In this document: piece by piece, positions 45,086 to 53,300 of the stretch
How the letters are laid out: every line of letters begins with the position of its first letter
How positions within the stretch are numbered: the first letter of the stretch is position 1
From: Lacinutrix sp. Hel_I_90
GTDB taxonomy: Bacteria > Bacteroidota > Bacteroidia > Flavobacteriales > Flavobacteriaceae
Assembly (NCBI RefSeq): GCF_000934685.1
Contig: NZ_JYNQ01000001.1
Span: 2,158,501-2,222,500, forward strand
Direction: 5' to 3'
Length of the DNA stretch: 64,000 bases
Notes under the pieces: generated by a model
The model's database searches: none
The model's input: the letters and a program-made list of their open reading frames with translations, nothing else
What the model was told of the DNA's origin: nothing
Translations under genes and position numbers: made by a program

Positions 45086-45530
45086 ATGGTTTATAAAGCA
45101 TCCCAACGTGTGGTATCCCATCTTCTAAATAGGCTTCTCCTATTTCTTCGAAGCCTAACGTGTTATAAAAATGTTTTAAATAACACTGTGCAGATATTTT
45201 AATTTCCGAAACCTTAAATTGTTTTTTTATAGCTTCAATAGACGCTTCCATAATAACGTAACCGTATTTATGTGCTCTTTCTTTTTTAGCCACGACTACC
45301 CTACCAATACTAGCTTCTTCAAAATAATCACCAGGTTTAAATAGTCTCGTGTAGGCAACAATTTTATCGTTTTTAAAACCAATAACATGTAATGCTTTCT
45401 CGTCCTTTCCATCCAGGTCTTGATAAACACAATCTTGCTCTACAACAAAGACTTCACTGCGTAATTTAAGTAAAGCGTAAAGTTCTTGAATGTTTAACTG
45501 TTGAAAGGTTTTAGTGGTAATTTCTAACAT
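45084..45530 (-). CDS. GNAT-family acetyltransferase (ElaA-like)
   Basis: This 148-residue GNAT protein has LYALLKLRSEVFVVEQDCVY near the N-terminus, GRVVVAKKERAHKYGYVIM (acetyl-CoA pyrophosphate loop) in the middle, and QCYLKHFYNTLGFEEIGEAY followed by EDGIPHVGM at the end. These features match the ElaA subgroup. The substrate is unknown. It lies 126 bases downstream of the CDF gene on the same strand and may belong to the rpiB-CDF operon or be separate. Confidence 0.9.
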   Translation of the reverse strand: MLEITTKTFQQLNIQELYALLKLRSEVFVVEQDCVYQDLDGKDEKALHVIGFKNDKIVAYTRLFKPGDYFEEASIGRVVVAKKERAHKYGYVIMEASIEAIKKQFKVSEIKISAQCYLKHFYNTLGFEEIGEAYLEDGIPHVGMLYKP

Positions 45531-45656
45531 ATGCTTGTTTTTACTTCGTTCATGTGTTTTTTCATAGAAAACAGATCAAGAACATTTTATTTAATGACTT
45601 CGCTATACAAAATTCTTACTAAGATTTTAATGCGAAGTGCTGTGTATTCAATAACA

Positions 45657-46574
45657 TCAATCTTGCACAATCAAATCTTTAACATCATCTTTTCCATATT
45701 CTGGTTGAATATTAACATGGTTGATTTCAAATTTATCAAATAACAGAGCTTCAACTTTATGGAGAATTTTATCAAACTCAGACAAACTAATGTCATTTTC
45801 AAAATCGATATGCGCTTCAAAATGAACTTCATCTTCGTTTAATTGCCACACGTGAATGTGATGTACATTTTTTATCTCTTTAAACCCGTTAATTTCCTTT
45901 ACTATTGCATCTATAGGAATATCTTCTGGTGTAAACAGCATCAATACTTTAGTCGATGCTTTTAGTAAGTCATACCCCATATAAACAAGATATAAAGCGA
46001 TGGCTAAAGTAAGTGCACTATCGACCCAAAAAATGCGATAGAATTTCATTAATAATCCGCCAACTAAAACAGCAACACTAGCCATCATGTCGGTTATTAA
46101 ATGCAGGTAGGCACTGCGCAGATTCATATTAGAATTGCTGTCTTTTTTAAGTAATAATACACTAAAACCGTTGCCTAAAATAGCAATTATAGACAACCAA
46201 ATAACTAAATCAGTTTCAATCTCCTGCGGATTTTTAAAACGCTCAATAGCTTCCTTTATTAATAAAACAGCAACTATTATTAGGGTTGAAGCATTTATAA
46301 AGGCAGCTAATATTTCAGCCCGTTTATAACCAAAGGTTTTATTTAAAGAGGCCTTTTGTTTAGATAAATAATTAGCAACATAACTTATGATTAATGAAAT
46401 AACATCACTAAAGTTATGCAAAGCATCGCTTAATAAAGCTAAACTTCCTGAAAGTAATCCACCAACAACTTGAGCAACTGTGATTACAATATTTAAAAGA
46501 ATAGAAATAAAAAGATGACGTCCCTTTAAGTCGCTATGATCTTGCCTGTGATTATGAGAATGCCTGCGACCCAT
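45657..46574 (-). CDS. Cation diffusion facilitator (CzcD/ZitB-like metal exporter)
   Basis: This 305-residue zinc or other divalent-metal/proton antiporter has a histidine-rich N-terminus (MGRRHSHNHRQDHSDLKGRH), six transmembrane helices with metal-site motifs SDALHNFSDV in helix 2 and HLITDMMAS in helix 5, and a C-terminal cytoplasmic ferredoxin-like domain (HIHVWQLNEDEVHFEAHIDF). Length fits the family. It starts one base after the rpiB stop, so the two are co-transcribed. No metal regulator is adjacent. Confidence 0.94.
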   Translation of the reverse strand: MGRRHSHNHRQDHSDLKGRHLFISILLNIVITVAQVVGGLLSGSLALLSDALHNFSDVISLIISYVANYLSKQKASLNKTFGYKRAEILAAFINASTLIIVAVLLIKEAIERFKNPQEIETDLVIWLSIIAILGNGFSVLLLKKDSNSNMNLRSAYLHLITDMMASVAVLVGGLLMKFYRIFWVDSALTLAIALYLVYMGYDLLKASTKVLMLFTPEDIPIDAIVKEINGFKEIKNVHHIHVWQLNEDEVHFEAHIDFENDISLSEFDKILHKVEALLFDKFEINHVNIQPEYGKDDVKDLIVQD

Positions 46575-47009
46575 TTAACACGATAAAGGAATTTTATCCA
46601 CGCGATCTTGGTGTCTTCCACCTTCAAATTTTGTTTCTAAAAAAATGTCCACCATAGCAATAGCTTGTTGCAATGCCGTATAACGTGCTGGAATACAAAT
46701 AATATTAGCGTTATTATGTTGTCTTGTTAACTCAGTAATCTCTTTAGTCCAGCAAATACCAGCACGCACTTTTTGATGTTTGTTTGCGGTCATGGCTACA
46801 CCATTTGCGCTTCCACAAATTAAAATACCAAAAGTTGCTTTACCGTTTTCAACATCTGTTGCTACGGGGTGCACAAAATCTGGATAATCTACACTATCCG
46901 TAGCATTTGTTCCATAATTATTAACCGTGTAGCCTTTTGCCTCTAAATGCTTTAAGATGGCAAATTTATAGTCTGTGCCTGCGTGATCGTTTCCTATTGA
47001 AAGAGTCAT
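46575..47009 (-). CDS. rpiB: Ribose-5-phosphate isomerase B
   Basis: RpiB interconverts ribose-5-phosphate and ribulose-5-phosphate. The 144-residue protein has the LacAB/RpiB fold motifs: IGNDHAGTDYKFAIL at the start, DYPDFVHPVA, ILICGSANGVAMTANK with the catalytic cysteine, and NIICIPARYT. Length is normal. It is the first gene of a minus-strand unit with the CDF exporter and stands beside a long AT-rich gap before rnr. Confidence 0.95.
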   Translation of the reverse strand: MTLSIGNDHAGTDYKFAILKHLEAKGYTVNNYGTNATDSVDYPDFVHPVATDVENGKATFGILICGSANGVAMTANKHQKVRAGICWTKEITELTRQHNNANIICIPARYTALQQAIAMVDIFLETKFEGGRHQDRVDKIPLSC

Positions 47010-47641
47010 AATTAGTTTTGTTTTTTATTTCCGTTAAAACGAAAATGTAGTTGTGTGTGTATTAAAATGTAAAGTTAATAATTGCTTGCAACTATTAATA
47101 AGTAATAACAGCGAACTTATTCAAAATTTATAATTTTATAAATTCAAATTAAAACAGTGTTTAAAGCAGTTGTTAATAAGACCCTTTTTAATAATGACTA
47201 CTTGTTAATATCTAATCATAGTTTTTTAAAACTTTTATTAGGTTTATCCGGTTAATTTTCCAAACCAAAATTGAATGTGAACTACCAAAAAAGTTAACCT
47301 TTTTCTTTGGGTGATTTATAAAACAAAAAAGAACAGATACCAACATAAAAAAAGAGAATAGTTATTAAAGAAAGACAGTGAACTTGAGTTATAAACAGTT
47401 GTTAATAGTGAAAGTAAACCTTATTAAAATGAGTGCTTTAACACCTGTATAACCTGTTAATAGAAAGAGACAAGTCATTTACACAACAGAACCTGTAAAA
47501 AGTTATACCGCTATTCACAACCCATCATCATCACCATTTTTTTTTAAATTTTAAAAGAAAAATAATAGTATATACTATAAATGTTTATAAGTGTTTTCGT
47601 TAAGTTAAACTTAAAGAAACAATGATTTAATATTAAAAACG
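47010..47641. repeat. AT-rich gene-free region with DnaA-box-like repeats
   Basis: No gene is seen in the gap between divergent rpiB and rnr (47010-47749). It holds four TGTTAATA repeats at 47171, 47203, 47400 and 47455, plus TTATAAACA (47389-47397), TGTATAACC (47446-47454) and CTATTCACA (47511-47519). All are variants of, or close to, the DnaA box TTATNCACA in one orientation or the other. AT-only stretches lie near 47120-47155. This could be a replication origin or a regulatory array. The repeats are seen directly; the function is inferred. Confidence 0.4.
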
Positions 47642-47649
47642 TAGCTTTG
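47642..47649 (+). promoter_or_regulatory. TAnnTTTG -7 box for rnr
   Basis: TAGCTTTG gives a start near 47656 and a leader of about 94 bases, which contains a small CCCGA/TCGGG hairpin at 47706-47719. Confidence 0.45.
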
Positions 47650-47749
47650 TAAAAAGGTTATAGGCAACCTTCTCCATGCCTTACCCTTAAAATAATAAGA
47701 TTTACCCCGATACTTCGGGATTATAAGATCGATATAGATTACAAATTCA

Positions 47750-49948
47750 ATGACAAATAAGAAACACAGGAAACCTTCACATAATAAGATTTCTAACCTA
47801 ACCAATACAATCTTAAGTATTTTAAAAAAAGAGAGAAATTCAACTTTTAACTACAAACAAATCGCTGCAAAACTAGGGGTTAACGATGCTAATAGTCGCA
47901 ATCAAATTATAAAAAAACTGGCCGAGCTTAAAGCGAAGAAAGAGATTGAAGAAATAGAACGTGGCAAGTTTAAAATTATTAATAACACCGAATACCATAC
48001 AGGTATCTTTGATGCTGCACAACGTGGCAACGGCTATGTTATTTGTGATGATTTTGAAGATGATATTTACATCGCTTCAAACAATGTTAATAAAGCATTA
48101 AATGGTGATGAAGTAGAATTGTATGTTTATAAACGTAGAAAACGTGGTAAATTAGAAGGTGAAATTACCAATATTATAAAACGGGCAAAGACGGATTATG
48201 TTGGAATTATTCAACTACACAAAGGTAAAAACTTTGCTTTTGTGGTGGTTGATGGCAACAAAATGAAGACTGACATTTTTGTACCAATTAATAAAACAAT
48301 GGGGGCTGAAGATGGGGATAAAGTCCTAGTTACTATGGAAGAATGGCCGGAGAAAGCTGATTCTCCTAACGGAAAAGTGATTAAAGTTTTAGGAAAAGCA
48401 GGAGAACACAACACCGAAATTCACGCGATTTTGGCAGATTATGGGTTACCGTATGAGTTCACAAAAGAGGTTGAAGAGTATGCAAATAGTATTGATTTAG
48501 ATATTAAAGCTGAAGAAATAGCTAAACGTCGTGACATGCGTAAAGATTTAACCTTTACTATAGATCCAAAAGATGCCAAAGATTTTGATGATGCCTTATC
48601 CTTTACCGTTTTAGATAATGGTAATTTCGAAATAGGAATTCATATTGCAGACGTTTCTCATTATTTACAAGAAGGTACTGTTTTAGATGATGAAGCATAT
48701 GAGCGTGCTACTTCTGTTTATTTAGTAGATCGTGTGGTACCTATGTTACCAGAAATACTTTCAAATGGGGCTTGTTCCTTACGACCCCATGAGGAGAAAT
48801 ATACGTTTTCAGCAGTATTTGAATTGAATAATAAAGCTGAACTTAAAAACCAGTGGTTTGGTAGAACGGTGACCTATTCTGATGCCCGTTTTGCTTATGA
48901 AGAAGCACAGGCTATTATAGAATCTAAAACAAACCTAATTCCTGCTGAAGTTTCTTTAACAGGTAAAGCATATAAAACAGATCAAGCGATTGCTGATGCT
49001 GTATTAAAAATGGATGATCTGGCAAAAATAATGCGTGGTAAACGTATGCGAGAGGGTGCTATTTCTTTTGATAAGGTAGAAGTAAAATTTGATTTAGATC
49101 AAGAGTCAAACCCAGTGGGTGTATTCTTTAAAACGAGTAAAGATGCTAATAAACTCATTGAAGAATTTATGCTGCTAGCAAACCGAAAGGTTTCAGAGTT
49201 CGTTGGGAAACAAAAACCCGAAAAAACATTTGTTTATAGAGTGCATGATGAGCCAGATGAAAGTAAATTAATGGCGTTGCAAGGGGTTGTGGCTAAATTT
49301 GGACACAAACTAAACTTTAATAGTAAAGCAGGTATTGCCTCCTCATTAAATAAATTATTAAGTGATGTTCAAGGTAAAAAAGAACAAAATTTAGTCGATA
49401 CTTTAGCTATTAGAACCATGTCTAAAGCAGAATATACCACAAACAATATTGGGCATTACGGTTTAGCTTTTGAGTATTACAGTCATTTTACTTCACCAAT
49501 TCGTCGTTATCCAGATGTAATGGCACATCGTTTATTACAACGGTATTTAGATGGCGAAAAATCGGCTAATGCAGAAGTTTACGAAGAGAAATGTAAGCAT
49601 TCTAGTAATATGGAATACTTAGCCACAAAAGCGGAAAGAGATTCTATTAAATACATGCAAATTCGTTTTATGCAAGATCATTTAGATGAACCATTCAGAG
49701 GGGTTATATCCGGTGTGACTGATTGGGGAATTTATGTAGAAATTATTGATAATAAATGTGAAGGTATGGTGAGAACCCGCGATATTAAAGGAGATTACTA
49801 TGAGTTTGATGAAAGCCAATTTGCATTAATTGGTCGTGATACAAAAACCATGTACCAATTAGGTGATGAGATTATCGTGAAAGTAAAACAAGCCGATTTA
49901 ATAAAACGTCACTTAGATTTTGAATTAATAGGTAAAGCTGAAGATTAA
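47750..49948 (+). CDS. rnr: Ribonuclease R
   Basis: RNase R is a 3'-5' exoribonuclease that degrades structured RNA. The 732-residue protein has an N-terminal winged-helix region (NYKQIAAKLGVNDANSRNQI), cold-shock OB domains, and the RNB catalytic core with DPKDAKDFDDALSF (magnesium-binding aspartates), IGIHIADVSHYL, RVVPMLPEILSNGACSLRP and YSHFTSPIRRYPDVMAHRLL. A C-terminal S1 domain (FRGVISGVTDWGIYVEI) ends it. Length is slightly shorter than in enterobacteria because the basic tail is missing. It follows the long AT-rich gap. Confidence 0.97.
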   Translation: MTNKKHRKPSHNKISNLTNTILSILKKERNSTFNYKQIAAKLGVNDANSRNQIIKKLAELKAKKEIEEIERGKFKIINNTEYHTGIFDAAQRGNGYVICDDFEDDIYIASNNVNKALNGDEVELYVYKRRKRGKLEGEITNIIKRAKTDYVGIIQLHKGKNFAFVVVDGNKMKTDIFVPINKTMGAEDGDKVLVTMEEWPEKADSPNGKVIKVLGKAGEHNTEIHAILADYGLPYEFTKEVEEYANSIDLDIKAEEIAKRRDMRKDLTFTIDPKDAKDFDDALSFTVLDNGNFEIGIHIADVSHYLQEGTVLDDEAYERATSVYLVDRVVPMLPEILSNGACSLRPHEEKYTFSAVFELNNKAELKNQWFGRTVTYSDARFAYEEAQAIIESKTNLIPAEVSLTGKAYKTDQAIADAVLKMDDLAKIMRGKRMREGAISFDKVEVKFDLDQESNPVGVFFKTSKDANKLIEEFMLLANRKVSEFVGKQKPEKTFVYRVHDEPDESKLMALQGVVAKFGHKLNFNSKAGIASSLNKLLSDVQGKKEQNLVDTLAIRTMSKAEYTTNNIGHYGLAFEYYSHFTSPIRRYPDVMAHRLLQRYLDGEKSANAEVYEEKCKHSSNMEYLATKAERDSIKYMQIRFMQDHLDEPFRGVISGVTDWGIYVEIIDNKCEGMVRTRDIKGDYYEFDESQFALIGRDTKTMYQLGDEIIVKVKQADLIKRHLDFELIGKAED

Positions 49949-49995
49949 TATGGTAACATTTATGCAACATTAGCAACCAATAGTAAATAAGAATC

Positions 49996-50304
49996 ATGGT
50001 TTTAACAACAACAAATTCAATAGAAGGCTTTAAAATTTTAGAATATAAGGGCATCGTAACTGGCGTAAGTGTAAATGCGAAGAAGGCATCTTTTTCTTTT
50101 AAAATGGATAAGTATTACGCTTCTGTTGAAGCGACTATGAACGATGCTAAAGAAGAGGCTTTTCAGAGACTAACAGATAATGCTAAGAAACTAGATGCAA
50201 ATGCAGTGGTTGGTATTAAATTAGATTTAGAAACCAATCCTAACTTGGCAATGACAATGGTTTCGGTGACTGGAACGGCTGTTCATGTCGTTCCAAATAA
50301 ATAA
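49996..50304 (+). CDS. YbjQ-family (heavy-metal-binding domain) protein
   Basis: This 102-residue protein of the YbjQ/UPF0145 family has the conserved pattern LTTTNSIEGFKILEYKGIVT, EEAFQRLTDNAKKLDANAVV and GIKLDLE, ending VTGTAVHV. The family forms pentamers; the metal-binding name comes from fold comparison and no metal ligands stand out here. It sits 47 bases after rnr on the same strand and may be read from the same transcript. Confidence 0.9.
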   Translation: MVLTTTNSIEGFKILEYKGIVTGVSVNAKKASFSFKMDKYYASVEATMNDAKEEAFQRLTDNAKKLDANAVVGIKLDLETNPNLAMTMVSVTGTAVHVVPNK

Positions 50305-50369
50305 TTTATTTTAAACTGTAACACTCTAAAAAATAACGCCTCTTTATTAGGAACATAACTCTTAAAATA

Positions 50370-51050
50370 ATGAAATATTTATTATCAGCACTTTTTTTGT
50401 GTGGGACATTGCTTAGCTTTTCTCAAAATCCTATTGATATAAAAGTTGAAGATTTTACAACGGTAAAAGTCTTCGATTTAATTCACATCAGTTTAGTTAA
50501 ATCAAGTGAAAACAAAGTCATTATCACTGGTCAGGACGCAGAAGATGTAGAAGTACTCTCTAAAAACGGAACATTAAAAGTTAGAATGAAATGGGAGCGT
50601 GGCTTTGATGGGACTAAAACATTTGTCGCTGTACACTATAAAAATATTGAAGTAATTGATGGTAATGAAGGTTCTAAAATCTTTTCAAATGAACTTATTG
50701 AACAAGATAAAATAGAATTAAGAGCGCAGGAAGGTGCTATTTTAAAAATAGGATTAGATGTTAAAGAATTAATAGTAAGAGCGGTTTCTGGAGGCGTTGT
50801 AGAACCAAAAGGTAAGGCTGAAATGCAGGACATTACTTTAAATACTGGTGGTATTTTTGAAGGTCGGGATTTTGATACGAAAACAACCTATGTTAAGGTA
50901 AGAGCTGCGGGTGTAGCCGAAATAAAAGCCAGTGATTTAGTAGATGTGAAAATAACAGCTGGGGGCGATGTTTATATCTACGGGAATCCTAAAAAGGTAA
51001 ACAAAAAGCAAACCTTTGGTGGTAGAATTGAAATACGTGACAATAGATAA
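50370..51050 (+). CDS. Secreted GIN-domain (DUF2807) protein
   Basis: This 226-residue protein has signal peptide MKYLLSALFLCGTLLSFSQ and a GIN (DUF2807) beta-helix. It shows the typical VFDLIHISLVKSSENKVIIT start, the IEVIDGNEGSKIFSNELIEQ strand series and the IKASDLVDVKITAGGDVYIY then GNPKKVNKK close. GIN proteins are widespread in Bacteroidota envelopes, and their role is unknown. A strong terminator follows 20 bases after the stop. Confidence 0.9.
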   Translation: MKYLLSALFLCGTLLSFSQNPIDIKVEDFTTVKVFDLIHISLVKSSENKVIITGQDAEDVEVLSKNGTLKVRMKWERGFDGTKTFVAVHYKNIEVIDGNEGSKIFSNELIEQDKIELRAQEGAILKIGLDVKELIVRAVSGGVVEPKGKAEMQDITLNTGGIFEGRDFDTKTTYVKVRAAGVAEIKASDLVDVKITAGGDVYIYGNPKKVNKKQTFGGRIEIRDNR

Positions 51051-51071
51051 ATAAAGATTTTATAAAGCAGT

Positions 51072-51105
51072 AAAAAGCTTCAATATTTAATTTGAAGCTT
51101 TTTTT
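51072..51105 (+). terminator. Intrinsic terminator after the GIN-domain gene
   Basis: AAAGCTTCAA and its complement around a short A/T loop, ending in seven T. Confidence 0.92.
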
Positions 51106-51203
51106 ATATCTTATTCTTAGTGGATGCCGAATGTAGTCAATGGTAATAAAACTTTAATAACATCAATTATTTTCTTTACTTTGTAGGAAATACTTACTTT
51201 CTT

Positions 51204-51887
51204 ATGATCGAAGATATCCAGGCAGCAATCCCACTAGGCTTTTTCTTAGCCTTTATGATTGGTCCTGTTTTCTTTGTTTTACTAGAAACCAGTGTTATAA
51301 AAGGCTTTCGTGCAGCTGTTGCTTTTGATTTAGGTGTTATTGTTGCTGATGCTTTATTTATTGCAGTGGCCTATTTCTCAAGCTTTCAACTCCTAGAAAA
51401 CCTAAGTAATCAACCCGGTTTATATGTGTTTGGGGGTACTATTTTAGCTGTTTACGGACTAATAATCTATTTTAAAAGGTCAAAAAAAGATTTGGAAACT
51501 ACCGTTGATATTATCGTACCTAAAACAAATTACATTAGATTATTTATTAAAGGATTCTTTTTAAACTTCATAAATATAGGGGTTCTCGTGTTTTGGTTGG
51601 GTGTTATTATCGTTGTGAGTCCAAATTTAGATAATGATACGAATCGATTTCTTACTTTTTTCGGCGCCATGCTTGGTGCTTATTTTATTACAGATTTAGT
51701 AAAAATAGTATTAGCAAAACAGTTAAAAAACAAACTTACGGGTGCTATAATTATTAAAATAAAACGGTTACTAGGTCTTATTTTAGTGGTCTGTGGTACT
51801 ATTTTAATTGTTAAAGGATTTTTACCTAAAGATCAATTTAACCCTAAAGATATTATTGAAGATATTGAACATCAAAGAAACGAATAG
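51204..51887 (+). CDS. LysE-family exporter
   Basis: This 227-residue membrane protein has six predicted helices. The N-terminus AAIPLGFFLAFMIGPVFFVLLE and the internal FFLNFINIGVLVFWLGVIIVV match the LysE/RhtB superfamily of amino-acid exporters. Substrate is not predictable. The gene has a separate transcription unit after a terminator; a near-match -7 box lies about 30 bases upstream (7 of 8 positions). Confidence 0.9.
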   Translation: MIEDIQAAIPLGFFLAFMIGPVFFVLLETSVIKGFRAAVAFDLGVIVADALFIAVAYFSSFQLLENLSNQPGLYVFGGTILAVYGLIIYFKRSKKDLETTVDIIVPKTNYIRLFIKGFFLNFINIGVLVFWLGVIIVVSPNLDNDTNRFLTFFGAMLGAYFITDLVKIVLAKQLKNKLTGAIIIKIKRLLGLILVVCGTILIVKGFLPKDQFNPKDIIEDIEHQRNE

Positions 51888-52184
51888 TTTTGGAGCGGCT
51901 TAAATTTAAATAGCAGAGCCGTGGTATTAGAATGTTGCAAAAATGAGTCCTTTTTAAAGTTAAATTTATAATCAATAGCCACTATTTATAACCATGATAT
52001 AACCTTATATGGTAGTCTATCCAGTTAATTTCAAAAACGAATATGTTATTTGACTTTGTTTTTAAGTAACTTTTTGATGACTTGTTAATGTCCTTAAATT
52101 TTTGGAAAATTGTTTTAGTTGCTGCGGTGGTTTTCTTATAACATTAGAAATAAAAAAACTCCAATTTACGTTAAAGGTTTCTTT

Positions 52185-52231
52185 AGGTGTCGAACCACCC
52201 TAAATATCGTGATAACCGCTGTAGTTGGTGT
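52185..52231 (-). pseudogene. Decayed tRNA-Cys 3'-half copy 1
   Basis: Two blocks identical to the 3' half of the intact tRNA-Cys are present: 9 bases of acceptor end (52185-52193) and an 18-base T-arm/variable/anticodon-stem block (52214-52231). They are separated by 20 bases instead of nine. The 5' half is gone. A weak hairpin-like A-rich run precedes it on the plus strand, where the intact gene has its terminator. Confidence 0.65.
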
Positions 52232-52301
52232 ATAAGCTTTAAATTATTTTTTTTAAAAATAAACATAAAAAAAGAGCTACAGAATTGTAACTCTTTTCGC
52301 G

Positions 52302-52337
52302 AAGTGTCGAATTTTATATTTCGAACCGTTGTAGTTG
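52302..52337 (-). pseudogene. Decayed tRNA-Cys 3'-half copy 2
   Basis: An 8-base acceptor end (52303-52310) and an 18-base block with one mismatch (52320-52337) match the intact tRNA-Cys 3' half. A terminator-like hairpin (AAAGAG..CTCTTT, 52271-52296) sits beyond it, in the same relative place as the terminator of the intact gene. The 5' half is not recognisable. It lies about 117 bases from copy 1 and 109 from the intact gene. Confidence 0.65.
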
Positions 52338-52375
52338 AAAATATTTACCCTTAAATTTTTATAAAAATTAATAAC

Positions 52376-52406
52376 AAAAAAACCTCCAAGAAAATCTTAG
52401 AGGTTT
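52376..52406 (-). terminator. Intrinsic terminator of tRNA-Cys
   Basis: AACCTC-c-AAGA stem with its complement around an AAA loop, followed in the minus direction by seven T. It starts five bases beyond the tRNA 3' end. Confidence 0.9.
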
Positions 52407-52410
52407 GTTG

Positions 52411-52481
52411 AGGTGTCGAGCGGATTCGAACCGCTGTAGTTGGTGTTGCAGACCAAAGCCTAGCCACTCGGCCACGACACC
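52411..52481 (-). tRNA. tRNA-Cys (GCA)
   Basis: This 71-nt cloverleaf has acceptor stem GGTGTCG/CGACACC, D-arm GCCGAGTGGCTAGGC, anticodon stem TTGGT/ACCAA around loop CTGCAAC (anticodon GCA), and T-arm GCGGTTCGAATCCGC. CCA is not encoded. It carries a -7 box upstream and a terminator downstream and is the only intact copy in a tandem set of three. Confidence 0.96.
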
Positions 52482-52528
52482 CTTTAGTTCCTACAAAAGT
52501 AGGAATCTCATTAATTAGAACGAGAAGA

Positions 52529-52536
52529 CAAATATA
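52529..52536 (-). promoter_or_regulatory. TAnnTTTG -7 box for tRNA-Cys
   Basis: TATATTTG on the minus strand puts the start near 52522, leaving a 40-base leader that includes a TCCTAC/GTAGGA hairpin (52488-52503). Confidence 0.55.
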
Positions 52537-52556
52537 AAAACTTTTCCCTTTTTACA

Positions 52557-52928
52557 CTATTTACTGCCTACTTTTCTTTTTTCCGTTATTTCTATCGTAA
52601 CCATTTCAACATCACCACCTATAGGAGGATTGATTTTACTTACAGCAATAGTCGCAATAGTAACTAGGGTATCTTCGGCAAAAATTCTATCTAAAATACG
52701 CTTAGCAACATGCTCTAAAAGCGCACTAGGTTTTGCCATTTCTTCAACAACAACTTTATTTAAAAAAACATAATCTACAGTATCTTGTAGTTTATCGCTT
52801 GATGCGCTTTTTTGTAAATCAGCTTTAACTTTTAAATCCACACGATAATCACTACCAATCGCTGTTTCTTCTCTTAAGCAGCCATGATGCGCATAAACGC
52901 GAATATTTTCAACTTTTATAATTCCCAT
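52557..52928 (-). CDS. folB: Dihydroneopterin aldolase
   Basis: FolB cleaves 7,8-dihydroneopterin in folate synthesis. The 123-residue protein has the family pattern VENIRVYAHHGCLREETAIG at the start, VDYVFLNKVV (catalytic tyrosine region), LLEHVAKRILD with the pterin-binding glutamate, and the VSKINPPIGGDVEMVTIEI end with the catalytic lysine. Length is normal. It has its own -7 box. Other folate genes are not nearby. Confidence 0.95.
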   Translation of the reverse strand: MGIIKVENIRVYAHHGCLREETAIGSDYRVDLKVKADLQKSASSDKLQDTVDYVFLNKVVVEEMAKPSALLEHVAKRILDRIFAEDTLVTIATIAVSKINPPIGGDVEMVTIEITEKRKVGSK

Positions 52929-52946
52929 AGTTATTTATTATGGCAC

Positions 52947-52954
52947 CAAAGATA
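52947..52954 (-). promoter_or_regulatory. TAnnTTTG -7 box for folB
   Basis: TATCTTTG on the minus strand, 18 bases before the folB ATG. The predicted leader is about 12 bases. Confidence 0.5.
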
Positions 52955-53300
52955 ACTACAAACCAGTTACCTTTTGTTAAAAAAACAAACCGTTCGTTTT
53001 CTTTTCTATAAGGTATAATACTAAAGCAGGACTCAAAAATTTTTACTTTAGAATTAAGATTAATAGACTCTTAACCCTTTACTAAAAGGGTATTTGCTTT
53101 TATAAATTTAGATGGCTTCAGGAATTAATATTTTTAAAGAATGTTCTTGCCTGTATTCCTGGTTTCAATAGTTTATTTAAAAAGTATCAGTTTTCATCGT
53201 TGCCTCATTTAGTTGAATTATACTTAAAATGAATGGTTTTTTCACTAATTTTACAGCGTATTATAAATTGATTTAATAGCAGTAATCAATAGTAGTTTTT
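52955..53300. other. Intergenic region before glnS, no gene seen
   Basis: This 346-base AT-rich gap contains a hairpin ACCCTTT-acta-AAAGGGT (53074-53091) and a short inverted repeat ATTGATT/AATCAAT just before glnS. No T-box, riboswitch or reading frame is recognisable. A near-match -7 box, TAATTTTA, lies close to 53250. Confidence 0.4.

Noticed and set aside
45540-45656. Inverted repeat ACTTCGC/GCGAAGT in the GNAT-CDF gap as a terminator
   Set aside because: The arms are seven bases and 28 bases apart with no following T run, so the evidence is too weak.
47611-47805. Minus-strand open frame overlapping the rnr start
   Set aside because: It is a shadow of the rnr 5' end and leader, with no family or start context.
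52088-52141. 17-codon hydrophobic micro-ORF (MSLNFWKIVLVAAVVFL) between LysE and tRNA-Cys
   Set aside because: Too short to judge, with no promoter, conserved neighbour or terminator. It could be a remnant, but chance is as likely in AT-rich DNA.
52185-52481. tRNA-Cys 3'-end copies read as att sites of an integrative element
   Set aside because: The copies are only about 110 bases apart, carry terminator remnants, and no integrase or foreign cargo is nearby. Tandem tRNA duplication and decay fits better.
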